This document shows, piece after piece, positions 7,420 to 16,037 of a stretch of 39,182 bases of DNA. Origin of the DNA: a virus; the IMG/VR virus record IMGVR_UViG_3300036861_000714, positions 1 through 39,182 of that record, one strand, 5' to 3'. The position numbers were made by a program, and so were the translations under genes. How positions within the stretch are numbered: position 1 is the first letter of the stretch; the number at the start of each line of letters is the position of its first letter. The notes under the pieces are model-generated. The model made no database searches. It saw nothing but the letters and a program-made list of their open reading frames with translations, and had not been told where the DNA came from.

Positions 7420-7565
7420 GCTGGGCGCTTTCGGCGTTCGGCTTCGGCCGCTACCCGGTGGGCAGCGACGATGATCTCGACGCGACGGATGCGGCGCTCG
7501 AGTTGCTTTTGCCTCACCTGGAGCTTGCTCACCTTGTCGTTCTGCTCCTTCCACGGCCATCTCAT
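7416..7565 (-). CDS. Small coiled-coil protein
   Basis: A 49-residue protein with an ATG overlapping the stop of the gene before it (ATGA). It starts with an aromatic-basic patch (MRWPWKEQ), followed by a highly charged helix with heptad-like spacing (VSKLQVRQKQLERRIRRVEIIV) and a basic tail. No membrane span is visible. Coupled starts and stops on both sides support it despite its size. Function is unknown. Confidence 0.55.
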   Translation of the reverse strand: MRWPWKEQNDKVSKLQVRQKQLERRIRRVEIIVAAHRVAAEAERRKRPA

Positions 7566-7849
7566 GAGATCCGCCCTTCTGCACGGGCCGCTGCGACTGC
7601 GTCCGCCGCCGCCCGCGTCGCGATCTGTTCGGCGCTCTCCTGCTGGTGCCGCATGACTTCGGTCGCCTTCTCCGCCGTGATGGTCGAGCGCAAGAGAAGA
7701 CGCATGAACTCGTCGCGCTGCACGATGACGCGGCGGTGGGTCGGACCGGGTACCCACCATTCCTTCCAGGCTCCGTAGAGCGCGACGATAAGCACGACAA
7801 CGACAGGAGCCTGTTGGAGGAGCCAGTCGCCGTCGATCTGCCCCAGCAC
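7562..7849 (-). CDS. Membrane-anchored helical protein
   Basis: A 95-residue protein from a GTG at 7849. Residues 13-32 are a membrane span (APVVVVLIVALYGAWKEWWV), followed by a long polar helix rich in Arg, Glu and Ala that could form a coiled coil. An N-terminal anchor plus helical tail is common for small phage proteins beside the lysis genes, including some antiholin- or spanin-like proteins, but no specific family is recognised. Confidence 0.6.
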   Translation of the reverse strand: MLGQIDGDWLLQQAPVVVVLIVALYGAWKEWWVPGPTHRRVIVQRDEFMRLLLRSTITAEKATEVMRHQQESAEQIATRAAADAVAAARAEGRIS

Positions 7850-7850
7850 T

Positions 7851-7901
7851 TCAGTCGTCTGCTTTCCGCACGTCGACGCCGGGATTGAGCTCGCGGGCCA
7901 T
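7851..7901 (-). CDS. Possible 16-residue micro-ORF
   Basis: A 16-codon frame whose ATG overlaps the upstream stop (TGATG) and whose TGA lies one base before the next GTG. The peptide is polar. It could be a true small peptide, a coupling leader for the next gene, or just the gap between two genes. The only support is the start/stop chaining that marks genes in this operon. Confidence 0.3.
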   Translation of the reverse strand: MARELNPGVDVRKADD

Positions 7902-8596
7902 CAGGTCTGACCGCTCGGGGTGCAGGAGACGCCGCCTTCCACCTGGTAGTGGACGTGCCGGTGGTAGTCGCCGGCGTAGTGCTCCCATCCGGTGCTCGGG
8001 CGCCAGGACTGGTCGGCGACGATCAGGCGGGAGCAGTCGTTTTGCCCGGCCATGGCCTTGGCCACGATGAACTCGGCGACCTCCCACAGACCGTCCATCG
8101 TGTTCGGCTCCACGCGGAAGATGTCCTCGGCCGCGCCCTGCCACTGGCCGTCCTCATCCTCGTGGCCGTGGTAGGAGACGACCCCAGGCGGGAAGGTGCC
8201 GTCGACGAACCGGCAGTACCAGCGGCCACCCGAGCGGACGGTCGTACCGAACCGCTCCCAGACCTGGTGGTGGATGACCTCGACGCCTGGAGCGCAGCCG
8301 AGGTCCGGGACGTCGTCGTGCTCGACCTTCGTGATCGAGAGCTGGCGGTGATCCGATCGGCGCTCGGTGATGATCCTCGTCCCGGCGCCGCCCTCGCGTG
8401 TGACGCGACTCACACGGTCCAGGGCATCGGGGACGGGGATCCACAGGCCGAAGTTGCCGCCGCGTCGGCGTAGGCGCACCTTCACCGTGCCGGCGGTGAA
8501 GCGCTGCCACCGGTTGAGCATCGCCGGGCGCAGGACGGTCTTCTCGAGGTTGCCGGAGGGCCAGCGTTCACAGATGAACTCGTACTTCGTGCTCAT
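7901..8596 (-). CDS. Hypothetical protein downstream of the tail hub
   Basis: A 231-residue protein with a strong ribosome binding site (GGAAAGGGAA) before the ATG. Its N-terminus has a basic, strand-rich segment (GTVKVRLRRRG). Later segments are rich in Trp, His and Gly, for example YHGHEDEDGQW and HRHVHYQVEGGV. The N-terminal sequence also has FICERWPSG. It lacks obvious enzymatic motifs that I can name. Position after the baseplate-type gene suggests a minor tail or receptor-interacting role, which is inference. Confidence 0.65.
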   Translation of the reverse strand: MSTKYEFICERWPSGNLEKTVLRPAMLNRWQRFTAGTVKVRLRRRGGNFGLWIPVPDALDRVSRVTREGGAGTRIITERRSDHRQLSITKVEHDDVPDLGCAPGVEVIHHQVWERFGTTVRSGGRWYCRFVDGTFPPGVVSYHGHEDEDGQWQGAAEDIFRVEPNTMDGLWEVAEFIVAKAMAGQNDCSRLIVADQSWRPSTGWEHYAGDYHRHVHYQVEGGVSCTPSGQT

Positions 8597-8618
8597 GGGC
8601 GTTCCCTTTCCGGGGTGA

Positions 8619-10172
8619 TCAGATGCGCACGCGGTCGCGGATCCGCCGTTCCTCGCGTGCGGTCCACCGACTGATGACCGCCTCGATCTCGTCGTCGAAG
8701 ACGGGGAAGACGCCGGCGTCGGTCCGCCGCAGCTGCTGGACCTTCAAGACGGCACCGGTCGTCGGGTCGTAGCACGTGTCGCCGGCGTGCAGCAGGTGGG
8801 CCGAGACGGGGTTGCCGTTCTCGTCGTTCAGGACGACGAGCTGCCCATCGCCCTTCCAGCGCTCCCGTGAGAGGCGTCGGAGCAGGTTGTCGGCGAGCTC
8901 GTAGGCCCGTTCCGTCCCGTCGCCCGACGCCCCCCAGCGGGGGTGGCGGTCGGGGAGTTCGATCTTGCCATAGGTCCTGTGCTGGTCCAGGGGCGAGGGC
9001 ATCAGTTGCAGCCTCATCCCGCCCGTCCGACCGGATGGGTACTTGAACTTCACGTGGATCCGGTCGTAGGCGTCGATCCGCTCGATGTGGAGCGGCTGCC
9101 GCGGGTCGGCGATGTCCCAGCGCCGCCTGTCGTAGCTGCCGTACTCGAGGTAGGGCTTCTGGCCGGAGTCGAGGAACAGGGACCGGTAGCCGGTGAAGAG
9201 CGCGGCGTAGTCCAAGAGCTCCCCGGCCGTCGCGTCGCCCGGGTAGTACGGCAGGACCGAGACGCCGCGGTCGTCGATGTCGGTCGAGATCCCGACCCGG
9301 GCGGCGACGTCGCGCACGAGCCCCCCATCGCTGAGATCGACACCGCCGGGGATCCCCGAAACCCGGAGGTCCTGCAGGAAGCACCGGAACCCGCCCGCGA
9401 AGCCCGTGGCCTGATCCGTCATCCCCAACCACACGTGGTCGGGAGCGAAGCCCTGCGGCGTTCCCGTATCGTCGCTCGTGAGGTCGACGTCCCGGTCGGT
9501 GGTGCCGTCGTTGCCGATGATCGTGTAGAGCGCGGCCGAGAAGTCGTTGGACAGACCCGTCGTACGCTTGCACCTCACCTGGAGGAGGCCGCGGACGCTG
9601 ATGCCGCCCGAGGGCACCGTGCGAAACTTCAGCCGGTAGAAGTCGATCCCGGGGATGTGCAGGAGCACCGACTGGCCGCCGGTCCCGACGCTGTCCTGGG
9701 ACGAGCCGCCGGAGCTCGGGTTGTGCCGGATCCAGGAGATCGCTTCGGCGCCGACCTCGACGACCCACTTCGAGACGTTGCCCATCGATGTGCCGATGTC
9801 GGGGTTCGCCGTGTGGTGGGTCCACAGCGAGGGGTCCCAGCTCTCGTAGAGGATGTGGTCGAACTCGCGCTCGGGGTAGATCTCGCCCCAGCCTTTGCCG
9901 AGCACCGTGGCGACCCCGCCCTGGACCGAGACGTCTTCGATTTCGCCGGCCCACAGGCACTCGCCGCTCTCGCGGAGGTAGCTCCGCCACTCCGTCCTGT
10001 CGCGGTAGACGCTTGGCATCGCCCGGACGATCGCCTCGGGCAGGATCCCCGACGCCCCGAGGTATCCGGCTCCGGCCTCTTCGTTCGCCTGCCAGCCCCC
10101 GAAGATCGGGTTGTGGGACTCCCCGCTGGCACCGACGACCGTGTGCACGACGTGGCCTAGAGGGGATGCCAC
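8619..10172 (-). CDS. Minor tail / baseplate hub protein
   Basis: A 517-residue protein whose GTG start lies inside the 3' end of the upstream gene. It is beta-rich with few charges in blocks. The N-terminal region (residues about 50-120) with WAGEIEDVSVQGG and VLGKGWGE resembles the entry domain of phage hub proteins that define a local coordinate frame for the tail tip. The middle has a jelly-roll-like region with many short strands, and the C-terminus has the turn SAHLLHAGDTCYDP. Its place after the tape measure and distal tail-like gene fits a siphovirus hub (Tal-like) protein. Family membership is inferred from order and composition. Confidence 0.65.
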   Translation of the reverse strand: MASPLGHVVHTVVGASGESHNPIFGGWQANEEAGAGYLGASGILPEAIVRAMPSVYRDRTEWRSYLRESGECLWAGEIEDVSVQGGVATVLGKGWGEIYPEREFDHILYESWDPSLWTHHTANPDIGTSMGNVSKWVVEVGAEAISWIRHNPSSGGSSQDSVGTGGQSVLLHIPGIDFYRLKFRTVPSGGISVRGLLQVRCKRTTGLSNDFSAALYTIIGNDGTTDRDVDLTSDDTGTPQGFAPDHVWLGMTDQATGFAGGFRCFLQDLRVSGIPGGVDLSDGGLVRDVAARVGISTDIDDRGVSVLPYYPGDATAGELLDYAALFTGYRSLFLDSGQKPYLEYGSYDRRRWDIADPRQPLHIERIDAYDRIHVKFKYPSGRTGGMRLQLMPSPLDQHRTYGKIELPDRHPRWGASGDGTERAYELADNLLRRLSRERWKGDGQLVVLNDENGNPVSAHLLHAGDTCYDPTTGAVLKVQQLRRTDAGVFPVFDDEIEAVISRWTAREERRIRDRVRI

Positions 10173-11962
10173 GGTGTCACCACCACCGTCACGGTCGCCG
10201 CCCGCGCCTGGATCGCCTCGGCGACGGGGCCCCGGGGGTCGGCGTCCATCAGGGCGCCCTGGGTGGCCACGTCGCCGAGACGTACGACCCCGACCCCGTC
10301 ACCGGGCTCGAGCATCGGCATCCCGCCCTCCACGATGAGCGGCCACTTCCGAACGCCGGAGCTGTTCGCGATGTAGCCCCGGTTCGTCTTCGCGTCGAGC
10401 ACGAACCGGCTGCTCGAGAACACGGTCGGCACGAGCCAGCGCCTGATCTTCCGTACGCGCATCTCCACGCCGCCCTCGGTCGCATGGGTCTGCTGCACCC
10501 GGACCTTGTAGGTGGCCACCCCGTCGGCCTCGAACGCCACCCGCTTCGGCTGCGCCGCGCCGAACCCGGTCCACAGCCGCTGCTTCTCCGCGTAGATGTT
10601 CGAGCTCTTGTCGACGACGGCGTCCTTGAAGATCTGGATCTCCCCGATCTTGTCCCGGTCGAGTGCCTGGTTCTTCACCCGGCCGAGGAACTGGGCGAAG
10701 TAGGTGCCGGCCGGCAGGACCACGGCGTCGGTCTCGGCGTAGTCGTTCAGCGCGTCGAGCGTCACGTAGTCGGAGTCCGACGAGAGCGTGCCGCCGGAGA
10801 GCGTGAGGACGCCCGCCGGGAAGTCGAGGCGGAAGAAGCGCCCGTGCCGGTGCCCCGGGGAACTCGCGACGATCAGCTGCTCGTCCGCGGGCACGAGCGT
10901 CACCTGATCCCAGGTGACGTTCGCGGCGGCATCCGAGCGCCCCCAGAGCTCGAGCTGGACCTTCGCCCCGCTCCCGTCGAGCGTCACGGTCCCCAGCTCG
11001 ACCTCGCCGAAGTTGGTCCAGGCGGCGTAGGAACCGTTGTCGAACTGCCTCACCGGGTTCGTGCCACCCGGCGGGTCGTCGTCGGTCATCGACGTGCGCA
11101 GGAGCATCTCGTAGAAGTCGGCGCCTGCGAGCTTCAGCGCGGCGAACACCCGGAAGGTGCCCACGAACGCCGTCGCCGGCGTGGGGGTGATGACCTTGTT
11201 CCAGATCTTCTTCCAGGTGGCCGCGAACGCCGCCGGGGTGGCCGGCACGAACTGGTACTTCCCTCGGTACTCGGTGAGGTCGTCGGCCGAGAGGTCGCGC
11301 TTGGCCCTCAGCCCCAGGATCACCTGGGCGGTGTCGGCGGTCGCCGAGGCGACCTCGATCGTGACCTTCGCTGGCGAGGGCGCGGTCCCCGGGTTCGTGT
11401 ACGGGAACTCTCCGGCCAGGTTGCCGTTGTCGATCGCGAAGGCGTTCACGATCGTCTGGTCGGCCTCCCGGGCGTAGGGCTGGCGGACGATCTCGACCAC
11501 GATCCCCTGGGGGTACTGGCGGTTCCGCAGGGCCCTCCAGAGGTCCTCGAGCGCCTCGCCGAAGAGGGGGATCTCGGGCGAAGGCTCGGCGTCGAGGTAG
11601 AGCGTCTGGGCCGACCCCTCGGGCACGAACTTGATCACGCCGCCGACGCGCAGGCGCTTGTTCAGGTTGCGGACGGCATCGCGGAGGTTGTCGTAGGTGA
11701 CCGTCCCGGAGACGTTCAGCAGCCCCTGGTGCCACCGGGTGACGGTGAGGCCCGGACGGAACCAGGCCGTGATCCCGCCGGGAGCGGCTGGCGACTCGAC
11801 GCGCTCGGCCTCGAACTCGGGCGCGTGGAGCTGCAGGCCCATCACCGAGCTACCGACCCCGGTCGGGAGCGTCCCGCCGGAGCCAGCCTGGTCGTTGCAG
11901 TCCCACAGGACGCTCGCCAGGTTGTTCGGGTCGACCCACTGGAACGTCCCGACGCCGGCCAT
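10157..11962 (-). CDS. Distal tail-like minor tail protein
   Basis: A 601-residue protein that starts 1 nt after the tape measure stop. Its N-terminal 200 residues have the layout of distal tail (Dit) proteins: a beta-barrel with LPTGVGSSVMGLQLHAPEF, WFRPGLTVTRWHQGLLN, then RNLNKRLRVGGVIKFV. The rest is beta-sandwich-like, with a galactose-binding or carbohydrate-binding appearance (DNGSYAAWTNFGEVELGTVT). Dit rings join the tail tube to the hub. The extra C-terminal domains would sit outside and could bind the host surface. Confidence 0.65.
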   Translation of the reverse strand: MAGVGTFQWVDPNNLASVLWDCNDQAGSGGTLPTGVGSSVMGLQLHAPEFEAERVESPAAPGGITAWFRPGLTVTRWHQGLLNVSGTVTYDNLRDAVRNLNKRLRVGGVIKFVPEGSAQTLYLDAEPSPEIPLFGEALEDLWRALRNRQYPQGIVVEIVRQPYAREADQTIVNAFAIDNGNLAGEFPYTNPGTAPSPAKVTIEVASATADTAQVILGLRAKRDLSADDLTEYRGKYQFVPATPAAFAATWKKIWNKVITPTPATAFVGTFRVFAALKLAGADFYEMLLRTSMTDDDPPGGTNPVRQFDNGSYAAWTNFGEVELGTVTLDGSGAKVQLELWGRSDAAANVTWDQVTLVPADEQLIVASSPGHRHGRFFRLDFPAGVLTLSGGTLSSDSDYVTLDALNDYAETDAVVLPAGTYFAQFLGRVKNQALDRDKIGEIQIFKDAVVDKSSNIYAEKQRLWTGFGAAQPKRVAFEADGVATYKVRVQQTHATEGGVEMRVRKIRRWLVPTVFSSSRFVLDAKTNRGYIANSSGVRKWPLIVEGGMPMLEPGDGVGVVRLGDVATQGALMDADPRGPVAEAIQARAATVTVVVTPWHPL

Positions 11963-14296
11963 CTACACCCCTCCCCTGCGGACGCCGAGCCGATCGAGCC
12001 CCCGCTTGGCCTCATAGGGATCCATGCGCGCCACGAGCGGGGCGTGGCGGAGCGCGTCCGCGATCGCCTGGACGCTCCGGGCGTCCAGCGTGACGATCCC
12101 GCCGCCCGAGCGCTCGAGCGCCATCCCGAGCGCCTTCGCGAGGATCCCGATCCCGCGGGAGTCGAGGGGGAGCACCGCTTCGGCGCCCTGGCCGAACGGC
12201 GTGGCATAGGATCCCTCGCCAGCCAGGATCACTGGCCCACGCGCGATCAGGCCGTGCGCCGCGCGGACGATCCCGCCGGTGGCGTTCGGCAGGGGCTTGA
12301 ACCCCGCGGGACCGACCCCCGTCTGGACGTAATTCGTGGTGATCGTGATCGTCTTGGACTTGGGCAGCCGATCCAGCGCGTGCGCGTAGCCCCCGAGCTT
12401 GTCGATGAGCCTCTGGACCTCGTCCTTGGTCAGCCCGACCTGGCGGCCCATCTCGATGAGCTTCTGCTTGACCTCGGCCTGGGACGAGCCGGTCTGGCGG
12501 AGCTCGTCCCGGTAGTCGGCAAAGCTCGCGAGCAACGACTGCTGGGACTCGAGGAGGTTCAGCTCCGCGTCGGTGTACTCGTCGGTGCCCTGCTTGCCGT
12601 GCCTACGCAGGTCCGCCAACTCGCTTTGTGCGTCCTGGACCTGCCGGACGGAGGAGATCAGGCCCAGGAGACCGCCTGCCAGCTGGAGCTCGGCCGCTCG
12701 CTCCTCCCGGGCGGCCGCGGCGGTGTCGCGGTGCGCCGCCGCCTGATCCTTCTCCCGATCGGTGGACAGGCCGAGCGCCCCGGAAAGGATCGAGAGTGCC
12801 CGCTTCAGCTCCCCGTGGGCCAGCGCGTTCCGGAGTGCCTTGTCCTCGCCGTCGGTGAGCTCGACGTTGAAGTCCTCGACCGACTTCAGCGCTGCGGCCA
12901 CTCGGCCGTGCAGCTCGAGGTTCGCGTTGGCCGTCGAGTCCAGCTCGGTGCGGTATCGACCGTAGATCTCGGTCCCCGCGAGGACCTTCTCGTTCGCCGC
13001 GACGATGGCCGCCTGGACCTGCTGCTCGGTCTGCTCGAGCGCGCTGAGGGCTTGGCGGTCGCCGTTCCACATGTCCGACAGTCCGGAGTCGCCGGTGACC
13101 TGGTGGACGGCGGTTCGGTAGGCCCCGAGCGAGGCCTCGCCGGCGAGGATGGCTTCGGTCCATTCGCGCGCCTGCTGATCGTCGGCCGTGAAGAAGTCCC
13201 GGAGCTCCATCGCGGCAGCGACAGCGAGTCCTGCCGCCAGGGCCCAGGCGTTCAGGGCGGAGACTCCGCTGTTGAGTGCGGCCCGGAGCCCGCCCGAGGC
13301 CTTGGTGACGCCCTCGACCCTCTTGCCCATGAGGAAGACGGCGGCGCCACCGACGGCGGACGCGGCCTTGACGCTCGAGATCGCGCTCACGATCGGCCCG
13401 ACGACCTTCGCGATGATCAGCCAGCTCGCGAACGCGGCGCCGATCTGAGTGATGTGCTCGGCCAGGAACTGGGCCACCGGGATCGCGCCTCGCATGAGAC
13501 CGAGCAGGTCCTTGAAGAGCGGCAGGACCGCCTGGCCCATCTCCGCCTTCGCGTCCTCCCACTCGGCGTTCAGGGTCCGCTGACTGTTCGCCGCGCCCTC
13601 GGCGGTGCGGGCGAAGTCTCCCTGCGAGAGGGTCGTGTCCTGCAGGATCAGGTTGAAGCGGGCCTGGACCTTCTGGGCCTCGGTCAGCTCCTCGCCGTTC
13701 TTGGCGATGCCGGATGCGTAGGCCTCCGCCTTCACCCGTGCCTCGGACAGGAGCACGCCGACGGTGCGCAGGGGCTCGGCTTCGCCGGCGAGGCCCGACC
13801 GCAGCTTCTCGAGCGCCTCGGACGGATCGATGTTGTTGAACGACGCCAGGTCGCCCGCGAGCTGCACGAGCCGCACCGACATGTCCGCGGCCTGATCGGA
13901 GGCGAGCCCCGCCGTCTTCAGCATCGTGCCGAAGCCACCGGCCGCGTCCAGGGCCGCGGTCTTCGAGATCCCCGCGGCTTGAGCGGCTCGCTCGGCGTAG
14001 TCCTCGACGACCCCCGCAGACTTCTCGAAGACGACGTCGACCTTGTTGAGCGCCTCGCCCTGGTCGGAAGCCGCCTTGGCCAGGGAGGCGGTGAACTGAG
14101 CGACGTAACGGACCGCCTCGACGGCCAGGACGCCCTTGACGACCGATCCGAACGAGCGGAACTGGGAGCTCCAGGACTTGGTCGCGGAGGCGACCTGGGC
14201 GCTCTGGCCCTGGGTCGCGGTGCGCGCCTGGCGCATCGCCTGCTCGTAGTCGGTGGCATCGCCGAGGATGCGTACGCGTTCGGTGTACTCGGCCAG
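11963..14296 (-). CDS. Tape measure protein
   Basis: A long, helical, Ala-rich protein just after the tail chaperones, the standard site of the tape measure gene. I put the start at a CTG at 14296 (777 residues) because AAGGAG lies 6 nt upstream and the first 20 codons continue the reading frame; the first ATG is at 14236 (757 residues). Motifs include a hydrophobic central region (SWLIIAKVVGPIVSAISSV; SALNAWALAAGLAVAAAM), coiled coils and a C-terminal Gly-rich tail. Tape measures set tail length and help DNA pass the membrane. Family certain; start uncertain. Confidence 0.88.
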   Translation of the reverse strand: MAEYTERVRILGDATDYEQAMRQARTATQGQSAQVASATKSWSSQFRSFGSVVKGVLAVEAVRYVAQFTASLAKAASDQGEALNKVDVVFEKSAGVVEDYAERAAQAAGISKTAALDAAGGFGTMLKTAGLASDQAADMSVRLVQLAGDLASFNNIDPSEALEKLRSGLAGEAEPLRTVGVLLSEARVKAEAYASGIAKNGEELTEAQKVQARFNLILQDTTLSQGDFARTAEGAANSQRTLNAEWEDAKAEMGQAVLPLFKDLLGLMRGAIPVAQFLAEHITQIGAAFASWLIIAKVVGPIVSAISSVKAASAVGGAAVFLMGKRVEGVTKASGGLRAALNSGVSALNAWALAAGLAVAAAMELRDFFTADDQQAREWTEAILAGEASLGAYRTAVHQVTGDSGLSDMWNGDRQALSALEQTEQQVQAAIVAANEKVLAGTEIYGRYRTELDSTANANLELHGRVAAALKSVEDFNVELTDGEDKALRNALAHGELKRALSILSGALGLSTDREKDQAAAHRDTAAAAREERAAELQLAGGLLGLISSVRQVQDAQSELADLRRHGKQGTDEYTDAELNLLESQQSLLASFADYRDELRQTGSSQAEVKQKLIEMGRQVGLTKDEVQRLIDKLGGYAHALDRLPKSKTITITTNYVQTGVGPAGFKPLPNATGGIVRAAHGLIARGPVILAGEGSYATPFGQGAEAVLPLDSRGIGILAKALGMALERSGGGIVTLDARSVQAIADALRHAPLVARMDPYEAKRGLDRLGVRRGGV

Positions 14297-14320
14297 GGCA
14301 GGCTCCTTGGGAAGACGAAA

Positions 14321-14352
14321 GGCCCCGGCTCGAGCGAGACCGAGCCGGGGCC
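14321..14352 (-). terminator. Strong hairpin before the tape measure gene
   Basis: A perfect 12-bp GC-rich stem with an 8-nt loop lies in the gap between the tail chaperone stop (14361) and the tape measure start. On the minus strand it is followed by TTTCGTCTT, which is terminator-like. It would attenuate transcription from the tail tube and chaperone genes into the tape measure gene, lowering the dose of the latter. The stem is seen directly; termination is inferred. Confidence 0.7.
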
Positions 14353-14360
14353 GAGGAGGG

Positions 14361-14573
14361 TCAGTTCATCGAGAGCGGGTTCGGGAGTCCCGTGAGCTCG
14401 GAGATCCGCGCCTCGTGCGACGCGAGCGGGTCAGGCGGTCGCGGTGGCGGCTTCATGGCCTCGGCCCACGAGGCCCAGAACTCCCACCAGCCGATCGTGC
14501 GCCAGTAGTCGTGGGCCCAGCCGTTGCGGCGCCCCAGCGTCCTGATCAGCTCGAGGAGCCGGAGCTCGGTGCT
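14361..14573 (-). CDS. Tail assembly chaperone, frameshift extension (GT part)
   Basis: This 70-codon segment lies in the -1 frame relative to the upstream chaperone and has no good start of its own. It is reached by ribosomes slipping at CCCAAAA (14579-14573 on the minus strand). The resulting protein joins 158 residues of the upstream gene to these 70, about 228 in all. The extension is aromatic-rich (YWRTIGWWEFWASW) and Pro-rich. This is the standard G/GT design of siphovirus tail assembly chaperones, which hold the tape measure protein during tail building. Confidence 0.8.
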   Translation of the reverse strand, partial: STELRLLELIRTLGRRNGWAHDYWRTIGWWEFWASWAEAMKPPPRPPDPLASHEARISELTGLPNPLSMN

Positions 14574-15046
14574 TTTGGGTCCTTGCCCGCCTTGTCTGCC
14601 TTCGGCGGGGTCAGCTGCTCTCGCAGGTAGGCCTCGAGGGAGAGCTGGGTCTGCTGGAACTTCAGGCGCTCGATGACGATGTTGACCCAGGCGAGCATCT
14701 GGTTCTCGCCGATGTCGGCCTCGAGTCGGGCGCCATCCCATCCCTCGTTGCGGATCGAGACGACGGACGCGAAAGCGTCGAGGAGCTCCCTCCACGCTCT
14801 GGCGATCGCCTCGTCGCCCTTCGGGATCGCGGCGTCGAACCCGTCGCGGGCCACCGTGAGCGCGAGCGCCTTCGGCAGGGGCAGATCCCTCGGCATCGGG
14901 ATCTCGTGCTCTTTCCCGTGGACGTCGGAGATCTCGTAGATGACCGGCTTGTCCGCGAACTCGGTGACGTCGACGAGCCCGCCGGTGAGCATCCCGGCCA
15001 CGCCGGGCGGAACGACGATCCGCTCCTCGGTCTTCGGCTCAGACAT
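14546..15046 (-). CDS. Tail assembly chaperone (G part)
   Basis: A 166-residue acidic, helical protein between the tail tube and the tape measure genes, the usual place of the gpG-type chaperone. Its ATG overlaps the tail tube stop by 8 nt. The N-terminus has a short beta segment (KPVIYEISDVHGKEH), then helices (AIARAWRELLDAF; NIVIERLKFQQTQL). Near the C-terminus the slippery heptamer CCCAAAA in phase lets part of the ribosomes enter the -1 frame to make the longer chaperone. Confidence 0.8.
   Translation of the reverse strand: MSEPKTEERIVVPPGVAGMLTGGLVDVTEFADKPVIYEISDVHGKEHEIPMPRDLPLPKALALTVARDGFDAAIPKGDEAIARAWRELLDAFASVVSIRNEGWDGARLEADIGENQMLAWVNIVIERLKFQQTQLSLEAYLREQLTPPKADKAGKDPKAPSSGSSS
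14573..14579 (-). promoter_or_regulatory. Programmed -1 ribosomal slippery site
   Basis: On the minus strand the heptamer is C CCA AAA in the chaperone's zero frame, an exact X XXY YYZ site. After a -1 slip the tRNAs re-pair on CCC and AAA, and reading continues AGC ACC GAG, which opens the 70-codon extension. GC-rich sequence with paired GAGCTC/CTCGAG elements follows and could form a stimulating structure. Confidence 0.8.
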
Positions 15047-16034
15047 ACGCGGCCGCGTCGAGGTTGTTCGCCGTCACGTGGAAGAAGTCGGAGCCGGCGA
15101 CCTTCCGACCGAACGCCGTACGCGTGAGCAGCGCCGCCTGCGATCCGCCCGGGTCCAGCGGTGAGTACTTCGCCGTCTCGTAGGACAGCGACGCGAGATC
15201 GAGCTTGTGGCCGCGCGCGGTCCCGGCGGCGCCGCGGGTGAAGTTCGCGACGAAGGAGCCCGTCTTCGCGGTCTGGGAGACGGCCGTGCCGCCGCTCGAG
15301 CCGTAGTGCACCTCGCGGTAGCCGGAGGACCAGTCGAGGAGCAGCTGCTCGATCTCGAGCTCGACCTCGTCGCCGACCTTGGTCATGTACTCGGCGCTCA
15401 CCTTCGTGAGGCGATCGACCGAGTAGCGCATCCGCCACGTGAGCGAGAAGCGCGTCAGGTTGGTGATCGCCCCGCCGTCGACCGTGAACGCGCCCTCGGA
15501 GAACACGAACGGATCCTCCGTCTCGTAGCTCTCCGCGGTCGGCGTGGCCTGGACGGCCGGCTCACCGCCGAGCCAGGCGACCTTCATCCGCAGCGTCGGG
15601 TTGTCGCGGGAGCAGGACCAGGTGATCTCGGCGATCACCGAATCCTTGATGCGCTCGATCGCCTCGTCCTCGAGGTTCTGCTCGATGGTCGCATAGTCGG
15701 TGACCTCGTCGGTCTCGATCTCGTGCGGGGTGACGCCGGACACCGGAACTCCGGGGACGTCGACACCGCCCAGCATCGCGGGGAAGAACCCGGCGATCGA
15801 GGGGCGCGCCAGGATCTCAAGGGCGCCGGTCGGCATGTGGGCGATCTTCTCGAGCCACACGACCTCGCCGAAGGTCCCGGCCTCCATGATGCGATTGATC
15901 TGCTGGTTGTGGTCGAAGTCGACGGCGGAGATGTAGGCCCCGAACCGCGTCGGCGCGACGGCGGTGCCGCGGGTGACCTCCTTGCCGACGCCGACGTAGT
16001 TGGCAGATGCTGGCGGGGCGTAGGGTCCAGGCAC
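15039..16034 (-). CDS. Major tail tube protein
   Basis: A 331-residue protein with a GTG start. It has the beta-rich, Thr/Ser/Gly-rich make-up of siphovirus tail tube subunits: N-terminal YVGVGKEVTRGTAVAPTRF, then ISAVDFDHNQQINRIMEAG, and a C-terminal segment with LTRTAFGRKVAG. The order connector, gp10-like, tail terminator, small gene, tube, chaperones is that of classic siphoviruses. Subunits would stack as rings to form the tail shaft around the tape measure. Confidence 0.78.
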   Translation of the reverse strand: MPGPYAPPASANYVGVGKEVTRGTAVAPTRFGAYISAVDFDHNQQINRIMEAGTFGEVVWLEKIAHMPTGALEILARPSIAGFFPAMLGGVDVPGVPVSGVTPHEIETDEVTDYATIEQNLEDEAIERIKDSVIAEITWSCSRDNPTLRMKVAWLGGEPAVQATPTAESYETEDPFVFSEGAFTVDGGAITNLTRFSLTWRMRYSVDRLTKVSAEYMTKVGDEVELEIEQLLLDWSSGYREVHYGSSGGTAVSQTAKTGSFVANFTRGAAGTARGHKLDLASLSYETAKYSPLDPGGSQAALLTRTAFGRKVAGSDFFHVTANNLDAAAYV

Positions 16035-16037
16035 GGG

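Noticed and set aside
9788-14395. A 1535-codon open frame on the plus strand.
   Set aside because: It is antisense to the distal tail, hub and tape measure genes and has the Arg/Gly/Pro-rich make-up of shadow frames in GC-rich DNA.
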